DNA of 64,000 nucleotides from Drechslerella dactyloides (GCA_020064725.1 JAGTWJ010000020.1:1-64000), one strand, 5' to 3'. Shown: positions 37,632 to 50,575, numbered from the stretch's first letter. Numbers and translations are program-made. Notes: generated by a model not told the origin, from the letters alone.

Positions 37632-39524
37632 ACGTATTCCACAAGTGAGTGAACATCCCAAGTGAGCGAACACCCTATTAAGTGATTTTACCCCCTTTTC
37701 TCTTTTACTATTACTTATATTTATAATTATTATAATAATAGCTTCTATAACTAAATCCTGAATAATCTTAGCTATCAGAATTTTAGAAAAAGATAAAAAA
37801 TTAAATACTATAGTAATAATTAAATTATATAATATTCTTTGAATAATTCTTGTTTATTAGTATAATGGATGCTTTTTATGAAGTAATAGTATATTAAAAT
37901 CATAGAATCTTATATAATTAAAAAAAGATACTATTGTTTAATATATATTTAAATTATATATATAATCTTTTTATCTTAGATTGGGTAGTATAGAAAATAT
38001 AATTAACTAATTATTATTAATATATGTTGATGATAATTTATATTATATTAATAAAAATTAAATAATAAATTTTATAAAATACTATTTAAAGCTTTAAATA
38101 TATCTATCTAAAAAATATAATTATTAGTAGATTAAATATAAAGATTATAAATTTATTAGTAATTAGTTATAGTTTGTATAAGTTATAAAGACTAAGTATA
38201 GTATTATAGATAATAATATATATAATTTTAATAAGATAAATTTTGTAATAAATATAATCTTTTTTATTATAATTGTTATAGGTATTAAAACCTATAATAA
38301 AGTAAAACTAGTATACTTTAGAAATTGTAAATAGATAATAATTATTTAGGGGATGTATATAGGAAATTAGATAGTATTATTATTTATTATTTTAGTTAGT
38401 AAATATTATTTAATTAACTAATATATAAAGACTAGTTTATTAAAAGACTAGGTTATTGTATTCTCTGATAATAGCTGGATAATAAATAAGTTTATTATGG
38501 AGTAAATAAAGTATTTCAATTAATTTATAATATAATACTACATTTTAAACTATTAACTATTAATTTTAAATAATTATAAAAACCATTATTTAGTTATTTT
38601 TAAGTTTTATTATTAAAAATATAAAATTATTATAGTTTATATGTTATTATATTTTTTATATTTTTTTTAACTATTAGATATTAAATACTTTAGATTATTA
38701 AAATAGGTATATAATTACTAAGTGAAGGATTTGGTATATATAGATATTAATTATATTAGCAAACTGGAGTTTCTTTCTAAATTCTATAAGATATTTATTA
38801 TTATAATAATATTTAAAAATATATATAGTAGTTTTGCTGGAGTTAGGATTGTATCTTATAATTTTAATAGGGTTTTTTTAAAGTTAGATATCTAATTATT
38901 AGTATTTACTTTAGTAAATTTATGTTTTGGTACTGTATATATAATAACTATTTAAATAATAAAAATACCAATAAATCCTTTAGAAACTAGTTTATAATTA
39001 GAGTTTATTAAAAATTAGATTATCTAGTATTTAAATAATTTTCTAATATTATTATTAGCTACTATAGACTAGTTTACTAAAAGAATATAGACAATAATAT
39101 ATTAACTAGTATTTATATAAACAGAGAATATAATATTATACTTTATAAATTAAGTATTATCTAAATATTAGTAGGTAAAAAAATGGTATATATAATAAAA
39201 AAACATATTTATCATATACTAAGCTAATAAAATCTTAAATAATAATATTATAAATAAATAAAATAAGTAGATAAAATATTCAAATTATTAAAATAATCCT
39301 TAATTAAAGATTACTTTTAAAAAGATATTATACTATAACTACTATAGTAAACCTAATTATAATATTTAAATTTATTAAAAAATATTTTAAGGATTAAGGT
39401 TAGTATAGTATAGATTTCTTATACTATTCTAATAATAGTATAGTAGTAAAGATGGTATTTTTGTTAAAGTGGGGTGGAGAGGGTGTTTGCTTGTTTGGGG
39501 TGTTCGCTCGTTTGTGGAATACGT
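37632..39524 (+). mobile_element. Pogo/Fot1-like transposon, RIP-degraded (copy D)
   Basis: 1893 bp with TA duplication (37630-37631, 39525-39526). TIRs start ACGTATTCCACAAG with motifs GTGAGTGAACA and GTGAGCGAACA (left) and GCGAACA-type at right. Transposase direction is plus, as the ACTAAATCCTGAATAAT block near 37750 matches the transposase start. It is the same TIR subfamily as copy G (60880-62772) and of the same length. No frame survives. Confidence 0.88.
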
Positions 39525-39590
39525 TAATATAAACTATTTAAAACTATTAAAAATTAGATAAAATTTCTTTTTTAACAATAATTTCTATTA

Positions 39591-41481
39591 ATGTACTCCA
39601 CAAGCGAGCGGAACACACAAGCGAGCGGAACACCTCAATACCCCACCCCAGCAAAAACACCGGCTTCACGGCCACACTACTATTACACTAGACTATATAC
39701 ATGCTAGTTTACTTGGTTATATATTTAAGATGTCTGCTAATATATTCAAATATTATACCTAGGCTTATTATAACTATTATAATAAATTATCTTTCCAAAG
39801 GTAGTTTCTAACTAAGGGTTATTTTAATAATTTAGATACTCTATCTACTTACTTTATCTACTTATAGTATTATTATTTAAGATTTTATTAATCTAATATA
39901 TAATAAATATATTTTTATATTATATATATTGTTTTTTTATCTACCAACACTTACTTAGCATTTTATTAGCAGTATATAATATTATATTCTCTACACATAT
40001 AAGTATCAACTAATACATTATTATCTATATTCTTTTAATAAATTAATTTACAACAGCTAGTAATAATATTAAAAAGTTATTTTAATACTAGATAATTTAG
40101 TTTTTAATAAATTTTAATTATAGATCAGTTTTTAAAAGATTTATTAGTATTTTTATTGTTTAAATAATTACTATATTTATAATACTAGGATATAAATTTA
40201 TTAAGATAAATACTAATAGCTATATATCTAGTTTTAAAAGAATTCTATTAAAATTATAAGGTATAATACTAGCTTCAGTAAAACTATTATATATATTCTT
40301 AAATATTATTACAGTAATAAATATTTTATGGAATTTAAAAAAAAACTCTAGCTTACTAATATAATTAATATATATATATATTAAATCCTTTATCTGGTGA
40401 TTATATACCTATTTCAATAGTTTAAAACACCTAATATCCAACAGCTGAAGAAAATGTGAAGAATATAATAATATACAAACTATAATAATTTTATACTCTT
40501 AGTAGTAAAACTTAAAAACTACTAAATAATAATTTTTATAGCTATTTAGGATTAATAGCTAGTAATCTAAAATATAGTACTATGCTATAAATTAGTTAAA
40601 ATGTTTTAATTATTTTATAATAATTTTATTTGTTATTTAGCTGTTATTGAAAAATATAATAATCTAGTTATTTAATAAGTTGGTTTCTGTATATTAGCTA
40701 GCTAGATAGTATTAACTAGCTAAGATAATAAATAGTAGTATTATCTAATTTTTTATATCTATTTTCTGAATAATTATTGCTTATTTGTAATTCTTAGGTT
40801 GTATTAGTTTAGTTTTATTATATATTTTAGCTTCTATGACAACCATAGTTGTAGAGATTATATCTATTATAAAACCTATCTTATTAAAATTATAGATATT
40901 ATTATTTATAATATTATACTTTGCTTTTATTGTTTATATAAACTAGAACCACTTTTAAATAAAATCTGGGTCTTTGTATTTAGCTTGTTGATAGTTATAT
41001 TTTTTAAATAAATATATTTAGAATTTTAAGTAGTATGTTATAAAATTTACTATTTAATTTTTACTAATATATTGTATATTATTGCTAGCATATATTAACA
41101 ATAACTAATTGGCTATATTTTCTATATTATTTAATTTAGGATGAAAAGATTATATATATAATTTAAGTATATATTAAATAATAATATTTTTTTTTAATTA
41201 TATAAGATTTTGTAATTTTAGGATATTATTATTTTATAAAAAATAGTTATTATACTAATAAACTAAGATTATATAAAAAATATTATAAAACTTAATGATA
41301 GCTTAAATATTTAATTTTTAATCTTATTTTAGAGTTTTAATAGCTAGAATAATTTAAAATTTAGTTATAATAGTAGCCATAATAATAGCTATAGAGATAT
41401 ATAGTACAAAAGAGAAGTGGTTAAACCAATATCAAGAGGTGTTCCACTCACTTATGTGTTCCGCTCGCTTGTGGAGTACGT
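39591..41481 (-). mobile_element. Pogo/Fot1-like transposon, RIP-degraded (copy E)
   Basis: 1891 bp with TA on both sides (39589-39590, 41482-41483). The left end is ATGTACTCCACAAGCGAGC (RIP change from ACGT), the right end in reverse complement ACGTACTCCACAAGCGAGC. The tandem motif GCGAGCGGAACAC occurs twice. The interior matches copy F in minus orientation. It begins only 66 bp after copy D, pointing the opposite way and with a different TIR variant. Confidence 0.88.
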
Positions 41482-41483
41482 TA

Positions 41484-42284
41484 ATAATTTTAAATATTTA
41501 ATTTATTTATATTATATTTTGTATCTAAAATGAATAAATTTATCAACATGATAAAAATATTTATAATGTAGTTTTAAAATTATTATAAATTATATATAAT
41601 TTTAAAATAACTAAATAAAATTAATAAAAAATAATTAATAAAAAATCTTTTATTATAATATCTAAAAATAAAATATAATATAATATAATATAATTAAAAT
41701 AATTAATATAAAATTAATATTATATTATAAGATTTATTTATATAAAAAAATAAAGAATTATATTTTTTAATTTTATAATTTATATTTAATATTTTTGATT
41801 TATTTTAACCAAAATTAATTGAATATATATTTTATACAAAAAACTTTAAAATAAAATTATTTATAAATATATTATAATAAATCCAAAATATTAAGAAAAT
41901 TTTAATTAATTTTTTTAAAATAATATTTGAATTTTTAAAAAATTATATTATTTAATATATTTTAAATATAAAAAATAATATATAATAAAATATATAGTTT
42001 TCTTTTATTTTAATTTATAAATTTATTATATTATTATAAGTTTATTATTGTTTTATTATTAATTAATTATTATTATTATTATTATTATATTTTTTCTCAA
42101 CTATAATTATATTATTAATAATAATTCAGTACTAATTACATAATAACATATAACTATATAGATAGTATTAAAAAGCTGCTAGATAGCACTATTAGTATAA
42201 TATCAATAATAATAGCAATAAATTTTCCAACAGATTTTAACTACGACCTGGCCCCATCTCAATATATAAAAATATAAGTATTAT
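41484..42284. other. RIP-degraded DNA left of gypsy 2
   Basis: No gene. A short unmutated segment at about 42220-42260 (CTACGACCTGGCCCC) precedes the putative LTR start. Its origin is unclear. Confidence 0.5.
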
Positions 42285-45200
42285 TGTCACGGTGCGAGCC
42301 GCGATGAATGTGACTGACATCTACCAAAAGATAATAACATTAGTTAATATAGTAACTAATATATATTAAAGATATATATTATTAAAGGTGTATTATATAT
42401 ATATTATATATTTATAAAAATCTATAAATATTTATAAATAATATTTATCAATTTCTTTTATATATAAATAAGATAATTTATTAGTATTTAATTTTATTTA
42501 ATATTCAATAATTTAGATTAATATATATAATTTAATATTTTTTTCGTTTTTTTAATAAATTATTATAAATAGTTATATTTTTTAATATTTTATTTAATCT
42601 TTTTATATTTAATTATTTAAAATAAAAATTGTTAATTTATTTTTTTTAAATCTTTTTCTTTTATTACTAAAGTTTGTTTAGACTTAAAATTAATAATTGT
42701 AAATATATTTAAAGAATATTTAATATAAATAATATTAAATATTTAATAAAAAATATATTTTAAAATAATATAAATAGTTTTATTAATATTTATTATATTT
42801 GTATTTTATTTTATTTTAATTTATTTAGTTTTGGTATTATTAATATTTATTTTTATAAGAATAATAATTTTTATATAAAAAGTAATTACTTCTATATAAT
42901 TTATTATTATAAAATAATTAATAATAAAAATTATAGTAATAATTAATAAAATAAAATTAATATTAAGAATTAATATAAATATAAATTATAAAAATATATT
43001 TATAAAATATTATAAATTTTTAGATATATTTAAGAAGAAAAAAATTATTATAAATATATTTTTTTAATTATATTTATATTTTAATATTAATATAATAATA
43101 TTTAATATAAAAAAAAATTATATATATTTTTATATTTTTATAAAACTTTACTATAAAATAAATGATATTTATTTTAAATTAAAACGAATATATTAAATTT
43201 ATATTAAATTAATGAATTATATATTATAAATTATATAATATAATTTTAAATAATTTATAATAAATTATTTAATTAAAATAAAAATATAATAATATATTTT
43301 TATTTTAGAAAATTAAAATATTTTATTTAAAAAATATTATTTAATGCTTAAATAATTAAAATAAATTAGTCTTAAATATTATAAAATATTATGAAATAAA
43401 TTATAAAATATAAAAATTTATTTAAAAAATTGTTATATAAAAATAAATAAATAATTATAAATTATAATTACTAATGATATAATAAATAAAAGTTAATAAT
43501 AATTATAATAAATAAATCTAATATTATATAATTTAATTTTATTAAATAAATATTATTCAAAGAAAAAATTAAAAAATAAAAATAAATATATATTTTTATT
43601 ATAATAAGAAAAAATATTATATATATATTTATACCAAAAAAACAATAATTAATAAAAATAAAAAGATTTACAAAATTAATTTAAATAATATAAGATTTAT
43701 TATTTTGAAAAGTTAAGATAAAAAATAAATATAATATAGCTATTATTATTATAATGAATTATTTTAATTAATTTTAAATTAAAATATTTTATTTTAAAAT
43801 AAAAATAATATATAATTAGATTTAAAAAAATATTTAATTAAAAAAATATTAAATATAAATATTTTAATTAATTTTATAATTTTTTAAATAATAGACTACT
43901 ATATTATATTTTTAAATAAAGAAATTTTAATGATTTATTTTAAAATAATAAATAAGATTCTGATTTTAGATAAAATATAATAACAAAAATAAAAATATTA
44001 ATAATATTATTAAAAAATTATAATAAATAAATACTCTTTAAAATCATAAATATAAAATTATTTAATATAATTTTAGATTTAGATTAGTTCTAAAAATATA
44101 ATTTTTAAATTAATTAAAAAAAAGAATAATTTATATTTAAATAAATTAATATTATATAAATAATAATTATTACTATATTATAATAGATAATTTACTAAAT
44201 AAAATAGATAATAATATAATAAAAATAAAAATAAGAATAAAAAATAATGATTTTAATAATTTAAATATAATCCTAAAATTTTATAAAAAATTTATATAAA
44301 TATTTTAAAAAAAAATTATAAATAAGTTTTTATTTTATAAATTTTAAAATTACTTAATATTTTTTAAGAAAAATTATAAATTATTATTTAATCCTATTTA
44401 TAAATTTTTAGTAAAAGAAGATATAGTTTTAAAAAATTATTTAAATAAAATATCAATAAAATTTTTTTATAATTATATATAAATTATAAAAGATTTAATA
44501 ATATTATTATTAAAAATAAATATTTTATTTTATTAATTAATAAAAACTTTAATAAAGTATAAAAATATTATAATTTTTATTAAATTGGATTTATATAAAG
44601 TATATAATCTTATATAAATAATAACTAAAAAAAAATAAAAAAAAATATTTAAAATAAATTAAAGATTATATAAATATTTAGTAATATTATTTAATTTTAT
44701 TAATATCTCTATTATTTTTTAATTAATATTAAATAATATATTTTATTATATAATAAGATAATATATAATGATTTATCTAAATAATATATTTATATATTTA
44801 TAAAATAAAAAAAAAATATATTAAATATATATAAAATATATTAAATTATTTTAAAAAAAATTAATTTTTATATAAAATTAAAAAAATATAACTTTTATAT
44901 ATAATTAATAGAATTTTTAAAATTTAATATTTTAATATAAAAAATTTAATAAATTTTTATTTAACTATAATTAAAAAATATTAAAAATATTTAATAATTT
45001 TTAAAATTTATAAATTTTTATAAAAAATTTATTTTATAATATATTATAATAATAGCTATTTTTTTTAAATCTTTTAAAAAAAAAAATTATAATAATAAAA
45101 GTTAAAAAAGCAAAATTTATTTAAAAATCTAAAAAAATTATTTAGAAAATGAAAAAAAAAAATATTAAAATATTTTTAAATAAAGTTATTGATAATAATT

Positions 45201-45323
45201 AAAATAAGTACTTGAAATTTTATAATAAAAATATACTTTTTATAATAATATAAAAATAATCACTAATATCTAATAATACTTTATAATAAAAAAATAATAT
45301 TAATAAAAAAAAATTATTTACTA
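42285..45323 (+). mobile_element. Second Ty3/gypsy element, RIP-inactivated and incomplete
   Basis: A likely LTR start, TGTCACGGTGCGAGCC, at 42285 is followed by about 50 bp of normal composition and then A+T-rich relic. Reverse transcriptase signatures are readable in the plus direction: KLDLYKVYNLI at 44582-44614 and, in the same frame, YLNNIFIY at 44774-44797 (YLDD with both Asp codons turned to Asn), followed by an EFLK segment (44911, shifted frame) like the post-thumb motif. The element is cut off by the Helitron-like R3 at 45324. I found no 3' LTR. Confidence 0.7.
44560..44930 (+). pseudogene. Reverse transcriptase relic of gypsy 2
   Basis: KLDL box (44582) and YLNN box (44774) are spaced 64 codons apart in one frame, as expected for Ty3/gypsy reverse transcriptase. 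The many stops and the Asp-to-Asn changes make it non-functional. Confidence 0.7.
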
Positions 45324-45602
45324 TGCCCAACTGAATAGGAGGGGTTTACTTAGAGCTCCCTAGTATGCAAGACATACTTATACCAGATTAATACTAATTA
45401 ATAACTTATAAAAAATATATTACTAAATATATATTTAATAACTTTACCCTACCAAACTTACATAAAAGTAGTTAGATATATTAAATAAATTAAATATATT
45501 TAATATCTATCTTACTAAAATAATAATCTATTATATAAGTATACTAGGTATACTCAGTATATTTGGTGTTCTATATATATATATATATATATACATATAT
45601 AT

Positions 45603-45648
<46 letters not shown>

Positions 45649-45837
45649 GCACGCAAGTATACAAGATTAATTAATTATAAAAAATCAATTAAAATCAATT
45701 ATAAAATTAGGCCTTCAGGAAGGGCCGGCGTAGGCGACGGAGTCGCTGAAGCCGGGCCTAACCGAAGGCCTTATATATATAGAGGCGTGTTTGTGCAGTT
45801 TCAGTCGGGTTTAAGTGCTGCGCTAGCAGCCTTCTAG
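45324..45837 (+). mobile_element. Helitron-like element R3, best preserved copy
   Basis: 514 bp. The 5' end is TGCCCAACTGAATAGGAGGG. The 3' part has TTTCAGTCGGG, then the perfect hairpin GCTGC-GCTA-GCAGC, then CTTCTAG followed by T. Inside are a mixed microsatellite and a GC-rich stem-loop (45709-45771; arms AGGCCTTC and GAAGGCCT) that largely escaped RIP. It is inserted downstream of the gypsy 2 reverse transcriptase relic. It encodes no protein; the open frame 45643-45837 just crosses the stem-loop. Confidence 0.75.
45572..45654. repeat. Compound microsatellite (AT)n (AC)n (AT)n (GTAT)n
   Basis: Alternating TA, CA, TA and GTAT units, inside Helitron-like R3. Length is likely to vary between isolates. 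Confidence 0.95.
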
Positions 45838-46160
45838 TTGGATATAGAGAAATTGTTGTCGTTGTTGTGTTGTTAGACAACTGTAATAATAACACTTTTT
45901 TTTGCCGATGAATATTTATAAAAAATCCAAAAAAATAAACAATTAAATAAAAAAGTATAATTTTTAAAATTTAAAACATTATTAATTAGTTAAAGTTCAA
46001 AAAGAATATTATAATAATTTTAAAAAAAGGGTAAACAATTATATAGAATATAATATATAAAGTAAATTAGAAAGCCAGAAACATCACTAAATAAATTACC
46101 AGAAATGGAAGACCCCTGGTCACACAGGATTATAACAATGATTAGATATATTAATAATAA
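45838..46160. other. A+T-rich border at left edge of island 2
   Basis: Begins with a normal-composition segment (TTGTTGTCGTTGTTGTGTTG), then A+T-rich DNA that rises to normal composition from about 46.06 kb. No gene. Confidence 0.5.
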
Positions 46161-47216
46161 TAGGAGAAAGGGAGTCTCTTCTAAGCTATCTTAAGATAAC
46201 ATACATGGGGCATACTAAGTAAGCATGCCAGGCACAGGTGCGCAAGTAGGTAAGTAGATGAAGCATGGGACACCACATAATATCTTTGCCAGATGAAGCT
46301 TGATTGTATGTCTGATATTTCCGCTTTGAACTGTTATTTAGCGAATGTAATATACTATATTGTCGCGCCAATCGAATAGAAAGATTTGATAAATGTTTTT
46401 CATTTCCCCTCATGTACATTTATAGTGCGTAAATTATAATATCATGTACAAACGCCATTAAATACGAAGAATCTGTTCGGGGAACAAAAATATAGCGCCA
46501 AGACAAGGCGAAGAATTTAGTGCCTGCACTCTGCTTCAAAACCAAAGCGTGATCTCACATATTATGGCTCTAAAGACAAGCAGTGCCCTACCCCCCGCTC
46601 CTGGATTGACACGCGGAGCCATGTTCACCCGCTGCCAGGCTTGACTCACTTCCGATGATTTTGACGAACCAATAACTTCTATATTTTTTAAAAAATACCA
46701 CCAGCTGGCTGATGTTTAGTGGGGGACATTGGGGTATCTATAATTTGTCCGGGTTTCCCTAGTTCGCTTTCGGCTTCTGTCCCTTGCTCCACTTGGTGTG
46801 TCGGCTTTCAACTATCGGCTCGGAGGATATAATATTGCTGAGCTCGACCCTAGGCTTGAACAGCCTTAAGCCGACCGAAAGTATGTCGCATGCAGATAAC
46901 TCTTATAGATCGGCGAGATGCCTAAACCGGAAATGTCGGCTTTCGGTCACTCCAGTTGAACGATGAGAAGTGCAGCCAAAGATACTCCCATTAGTATCGC
47001 AATACTATACAATTCCTCTAACACGAATGGAATACCACGGAACAATTACTGTAGTGGGTATATATCTATATATATAATTAGCACATGCTCATACGCCAGC
47101 CCGAAAGAATGAACTTTCGTTCTATCATTCGTCGGGGATACTCATTATCAACTGCTCTCTATTGAAACTACGCTTACGTTTCTCTCTGTCTGGAAATCGC
47201 CTAAATACCTTGAATT
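46161..47216. promoter_or_regulatory. Upstream region of the P450 gene
   Basis: No convincing gene; small frames at 46186-46419 (minus) and 46784-46966 (plus) have no known domain. TCGGCTT occurs at 46770-46776, 46801-46807 and 46936-46942, and in reverse (AAGCCGA) at 46868-46874: four times within 175 bp, ending 275 bp before the P450 start. CGG-containing repeats of this kind are typical targets of fungal zinc-cluster regulators, but no factor can be named. A TATA-like run (TATATATCTATATATATAA) lies near 47058-47077. Confidence 0.4.
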
Positions 47217-48952
47217 ATGTACTCAAGCGAACTCTTCTTAAGTAGCAAGCAGGTGTTTTATGGATCTTTGAGCATCTTTGTAGTTACCTTGCTACTCATC
47301 CGAAGATCCTCTAAGGCGCGAAAACTTCCTCTCCCCCCTGGTCCGAAAGGTCTACCAATTATAGGAAACTTCTTTGATCTTCCCAAATTGGATATTCCGG
47401 AATGGCACCATTGGATGAAGCACAAAGACTTATATGGGCCTCTCAGTTCTGTCACTGTATTCGGCCAGACTATAGTCCTTATCCACGACCGGGAAATAGC
47501 CTTTGATCTGCTGAATAAACAATCCGCGGTATCCTCCTCAAGGCCTACGATGACATTTATATATGAACTGTTTGTGTTCTTTTTAATCTAAGTTTCATAT
47601 CTGGTCAATGCTAAGATCACTCTGTAGATGTGACTACAAGAATGTTATATCGCTTTATCCTTACAACGATACTTTTCGGAAGGAACGGAAGTTCATGATA
47701 CAGGGAATGGGATCGAGAGTTTCAACTCTTAATTTAGAGCCATCAATTGGTCTTCAAGTCCGTCGTTTTCTGCTACGCACTATGGAACGTCCTGAAAATC
47801 TTGGTACGAATCTGGAAGAGTAAGTTTACATTTTCTACCTTCGTTTCTAGGATACGATATTCTTTCCGTCTGACACTCCGTAGTTTAGGCGGTGCCTTGA
47901 TGCTCGATACCGTGTATGGTTACGACCCTCGCCCGAATGGTCGTGATCCTCTTATAGTACTTATCAACAAGTTGATGCTCGAATTTGGGAAAGCCGCGAC
48001 TGCAGGAGCCTGGTTAGTTGATTCAATCCCTTGGCTCAAATATTTACCTGAATGTCTGCCTGGCTCTGGATTTAAGAGAACAGCTCGAACTTATCGCAAG
48101 ACACTCAAGGATGCATCTTATATACCTCTTAGATATGCTGAAGAGCGGGCATCTCGTGGTACCGGAAAACTGTCGTATATCTCAGAGCTCCTCGGTGCAA
48201 GTCGGAACGCACAGGACATGATTGATATTAAACACAGCGCTCTTTCGTTATGTATGGGAGGATTGCACACGACAAACGCGACAATGCGCTTCTTCTTCCT
48301 GGCGATGAAGCTACATCCAGAGGTGAAGGAAAAGGCAACGGATGAGATTGATCGCATTATAACAAAGGATAGACCCCGGTTACCTACATTGGAAGATCGC
48401 GCTAATATGCCGTACATTACGGCGCTACTAAAAGAAACACTGCGCTGGATGCCTATAGCACCGCTCAGCTTGCCTCATACTGTCAACAGGGAAATTGAGT
48501 TCCGCGGCTATCGTATACCGGAAAGCGCGGTGCTATTACCATCCATCGGTTGCTTTTCATTGGATTCTAACGTTTACCCTAACCCTACGCTATTTGACCC
48601 AGAGAGATTCCTTACCCCGAATCCTGAACTTAGCCCAGAAACATTCGTATTTGGGTTTGGCAAACGGATCTGTCCGGGGATACACTTGGCTGAAGCCAGT
48701 CTATTTCTTGCTATCGCTCAAAGTTTGGCTGTCTTTGATATCAAGAAACCGAATGACGCGATAAGCGGAAAGGCTATCGATCCAGTCCTAAATTCAACTC
48801 CTGGTATAGTAACCTATCCAACAGACTACCTTTGTGATATCACTCCTAGAAGTGAGAAACACAGACAATTAGTATTGGCGGTTGATAAAGAGCATCCGTG
48901 GGATGAGAATAATGCAAAATTTATTCAAGGTATCAATACCAAAAACGTTTAA
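47217..48952 (+). CDS. Cytochrome P450 monooxygenase, three exons, 537 aa
   Basis: Exons 47217-47569, 47628-47819 and 47884-48952, with introns of 58 bp (GTTTGT...TAG, branch-like GCTAAG) and 64 bp (GTAAGT...TAG, branch-like CTGAC), give one frame of 537 residues. It has a hydrophobic N-terminal anchor (about 12-28, so probably ER membrane), the proline hinge PPGPKGLP (40-47), ExxR as ETLR (366-369), PERF (421-424) and the haem loop FGFGKRICPG with ligand Cys445. The pattern is that of fungal microsomal P450s annotated as O-methylsterigmatocystin oxidoreductase-like, which hydroxylate or oxidise specialised metabolites with a P450 reductase as electron donor. Oddities: the I-helix motif (usually GG-A-D-T-T) reads GGLHTT (307-312), with His at the acidic position, and the C-helix Trp is Phe (TFRKERKF). 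The substrate cannot be told. No cluster partner is obvious within the island. Confidence 0.88.
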
Positions 48953-49659
48953 ATGTTTTCTTCTATGAGTATATAACTTCCGCTTGCTACAAATAAGCTT
49001 ATATTCAAGAGGTGGCCATGAGAGGTCATCCAGGAGCTTTTGTATTGCCCAGGTTCTCAGAAAGGGAAGGGGGGTACTTGTTGGCAAATCGGAGTTCTGT
49101 GGTGGTTTTCCGCTAATTACTCAATATTCCGGAAAAGTTCTGACTGTCTCATTTTTTATTCTAATTTCAAGCTTCGAAGACTTCTTCGAACTGGCCCCGT
49201 GTCTTCAATCTTCAGGTCTGAGGTCAGATTATTATAATTGTTAATTATGGAAGCCTTTTGCATGACGCGTGGATATGTGGATATGGCAACGTTCCTTAAA
49301 CCCTTTGGGTAAAAAAGAAAAACACAAAGAGAACTATTCAAAATGATTAAACCCCAAAGGAAAAGGGCAGGGCGGCCATATAAAATGCAAAACTCTCTAA
49401 ATTGTGATAATCGATTTTCGCTGAAGTTCATCGTCCCTTATACGTTTCTAAGTCGCCGCATCTCTCTAATTTAATGTGTTGATAGATTCAGGGTGATGAT
49501 AGCAGTGGCCAGGTTATAGAACCAGAATTGTCCTTGGAGACGCATTGAGGCCGTACTTTGTATGTATATTTATGTCTTTTTGAGTATTGTCGTGATTTAA
49601 GAGCGCCCTCCCGATGTTAGTTATCTTTGAGTGAAACATTTTGAAGTTGTAGGTTTTCT
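48953..49659. other. 3' region of P450 gene and intergenic DNA
   Basis: Normal composition. Small frames (48869-49087 and 49156-49431 on the minus strand) partly overlap the P450 end and show no domain. Nothing else seen. Confidence 0.5.
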
Positions 49660-50170
49660 TGGAGGGGCTTACTCCTCCATAGCCTCAAACAAAACAATTC
49701 TGCAGTTTCTCACGCCGTTCTTGAGTGTATTATACTCAGATAGTAGAAATAATACCTCGATATTTCGTAGTAGACGAGGTAGCTTTTGACTAAGTTGCAT
49801 ACAGCTGGTTCGATCTCCGGCTTTTTCTTCAGAGGTTGTCCATCCTTCCAATAAATTAACAAGAGCTCATTACGAGTTTTGTTCATCATTTCTTGGTGTC
49901 GCTCCTCAATATTCTTCACTTTTCATGTAGAACCTTCAGTCTTGTGATTCTTTGTATGATCGCCGGTGCGGTTTTGGAGACTTCCTTTGCGACTTTTCTA
50001 CATCCTCCCTACTCCGAAGAAAGAATTTAATTTCTTCTAAGGATCATCATAGAGTTATTCTTTGATCTCCAAGGTCTTTGTGCACGCTATTGACCATTCG
50101 TCGATCTCCTTCGCGGCATCCATGGTGGCATGTATAGTTTCGATATGGGCTCCGACGAAACTATCATGGA
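49660..50170 (-). pseudogene. Decayed gene for a helical protein of unknown function
   Basis: Read on the minus strand, three exon-like pieces follow one another: HIETIHATMDAAKEIDEW (about 50155-50100), then KVAKEVSKTAPAIIQRI (around 49985-49935), then IEERHQEMMNKTRNELLL (about 49910-49860) running to 49710. All look amphipathic-helical and protein-like, but stops and frame changes separate them (for example GAATAA and CTTAG after the first piece). One splice acceptor (CACTAG) may precede the first piece. I do not recognise the family. The call rests on protein-like composition only. Confidence 0.4.
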
Positions 50171-50575
50171 ATATCTAGTGATAGATCCTCGGAATATCCA
50201 TGTTTGAGTCGATAGCAAGTGACAGGGGTCATGAAGAGGATTAGGCCTGTATAATTAGTTGGGTTTTGTGTGTATTGCTACTACCTATTGAGTGGATTGC
50301 TGAAGGTTATGATGACATGAAGAAGAACGGTAGCGATGAGAATTCTATGAAAATAAACAGATACATTATGGCGTGCTGTCTAGTGCAGCGCCGCTAGATA
50401 TTGTAGATCAACTCAAAAAACCCTTAGTAAAATTTATAGACTTAGAAAACCTAACAAAACCAGTAAAGCCAGAAATATTAATTAGTTTAGTAGAATTATT
50501 AGCAAAATTAATAAGCCTGATAAATCCACTAAAAAAAAACCCCCCCACAAAACCAGTAAATTTATAAAAATTAAT
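50171..50575. other. Right end of island 2
   Basis: No recognised gene. The open frame 50373-50567 is Lys/Leu/Pro-rich and runs across the drop in base composition into an A-rich tract, so it is probably chance or a remnant. Confidence 0.4.

Noticed and set aside
45643..45837. 64-codon open frame on the plus strand
   Set aside because: Crosses the microsatellite and stem-loop of Helitron-like R3; not protein-like.
34366..45837. R1-R3 as solo LTRs
   Set aside because: The ends are not TG...CA, the inverted match is offset from the 3' end and followed by a hairpin and CTRR, and the middles differ between copies; all fit a Helitron-like element better.
50373..50567. 64-codon Lys/Leu/Pro-rich open frame at island 2 edge
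   Set aside because: Spans the change to A-rich DNA, without domain or homologue that I know.
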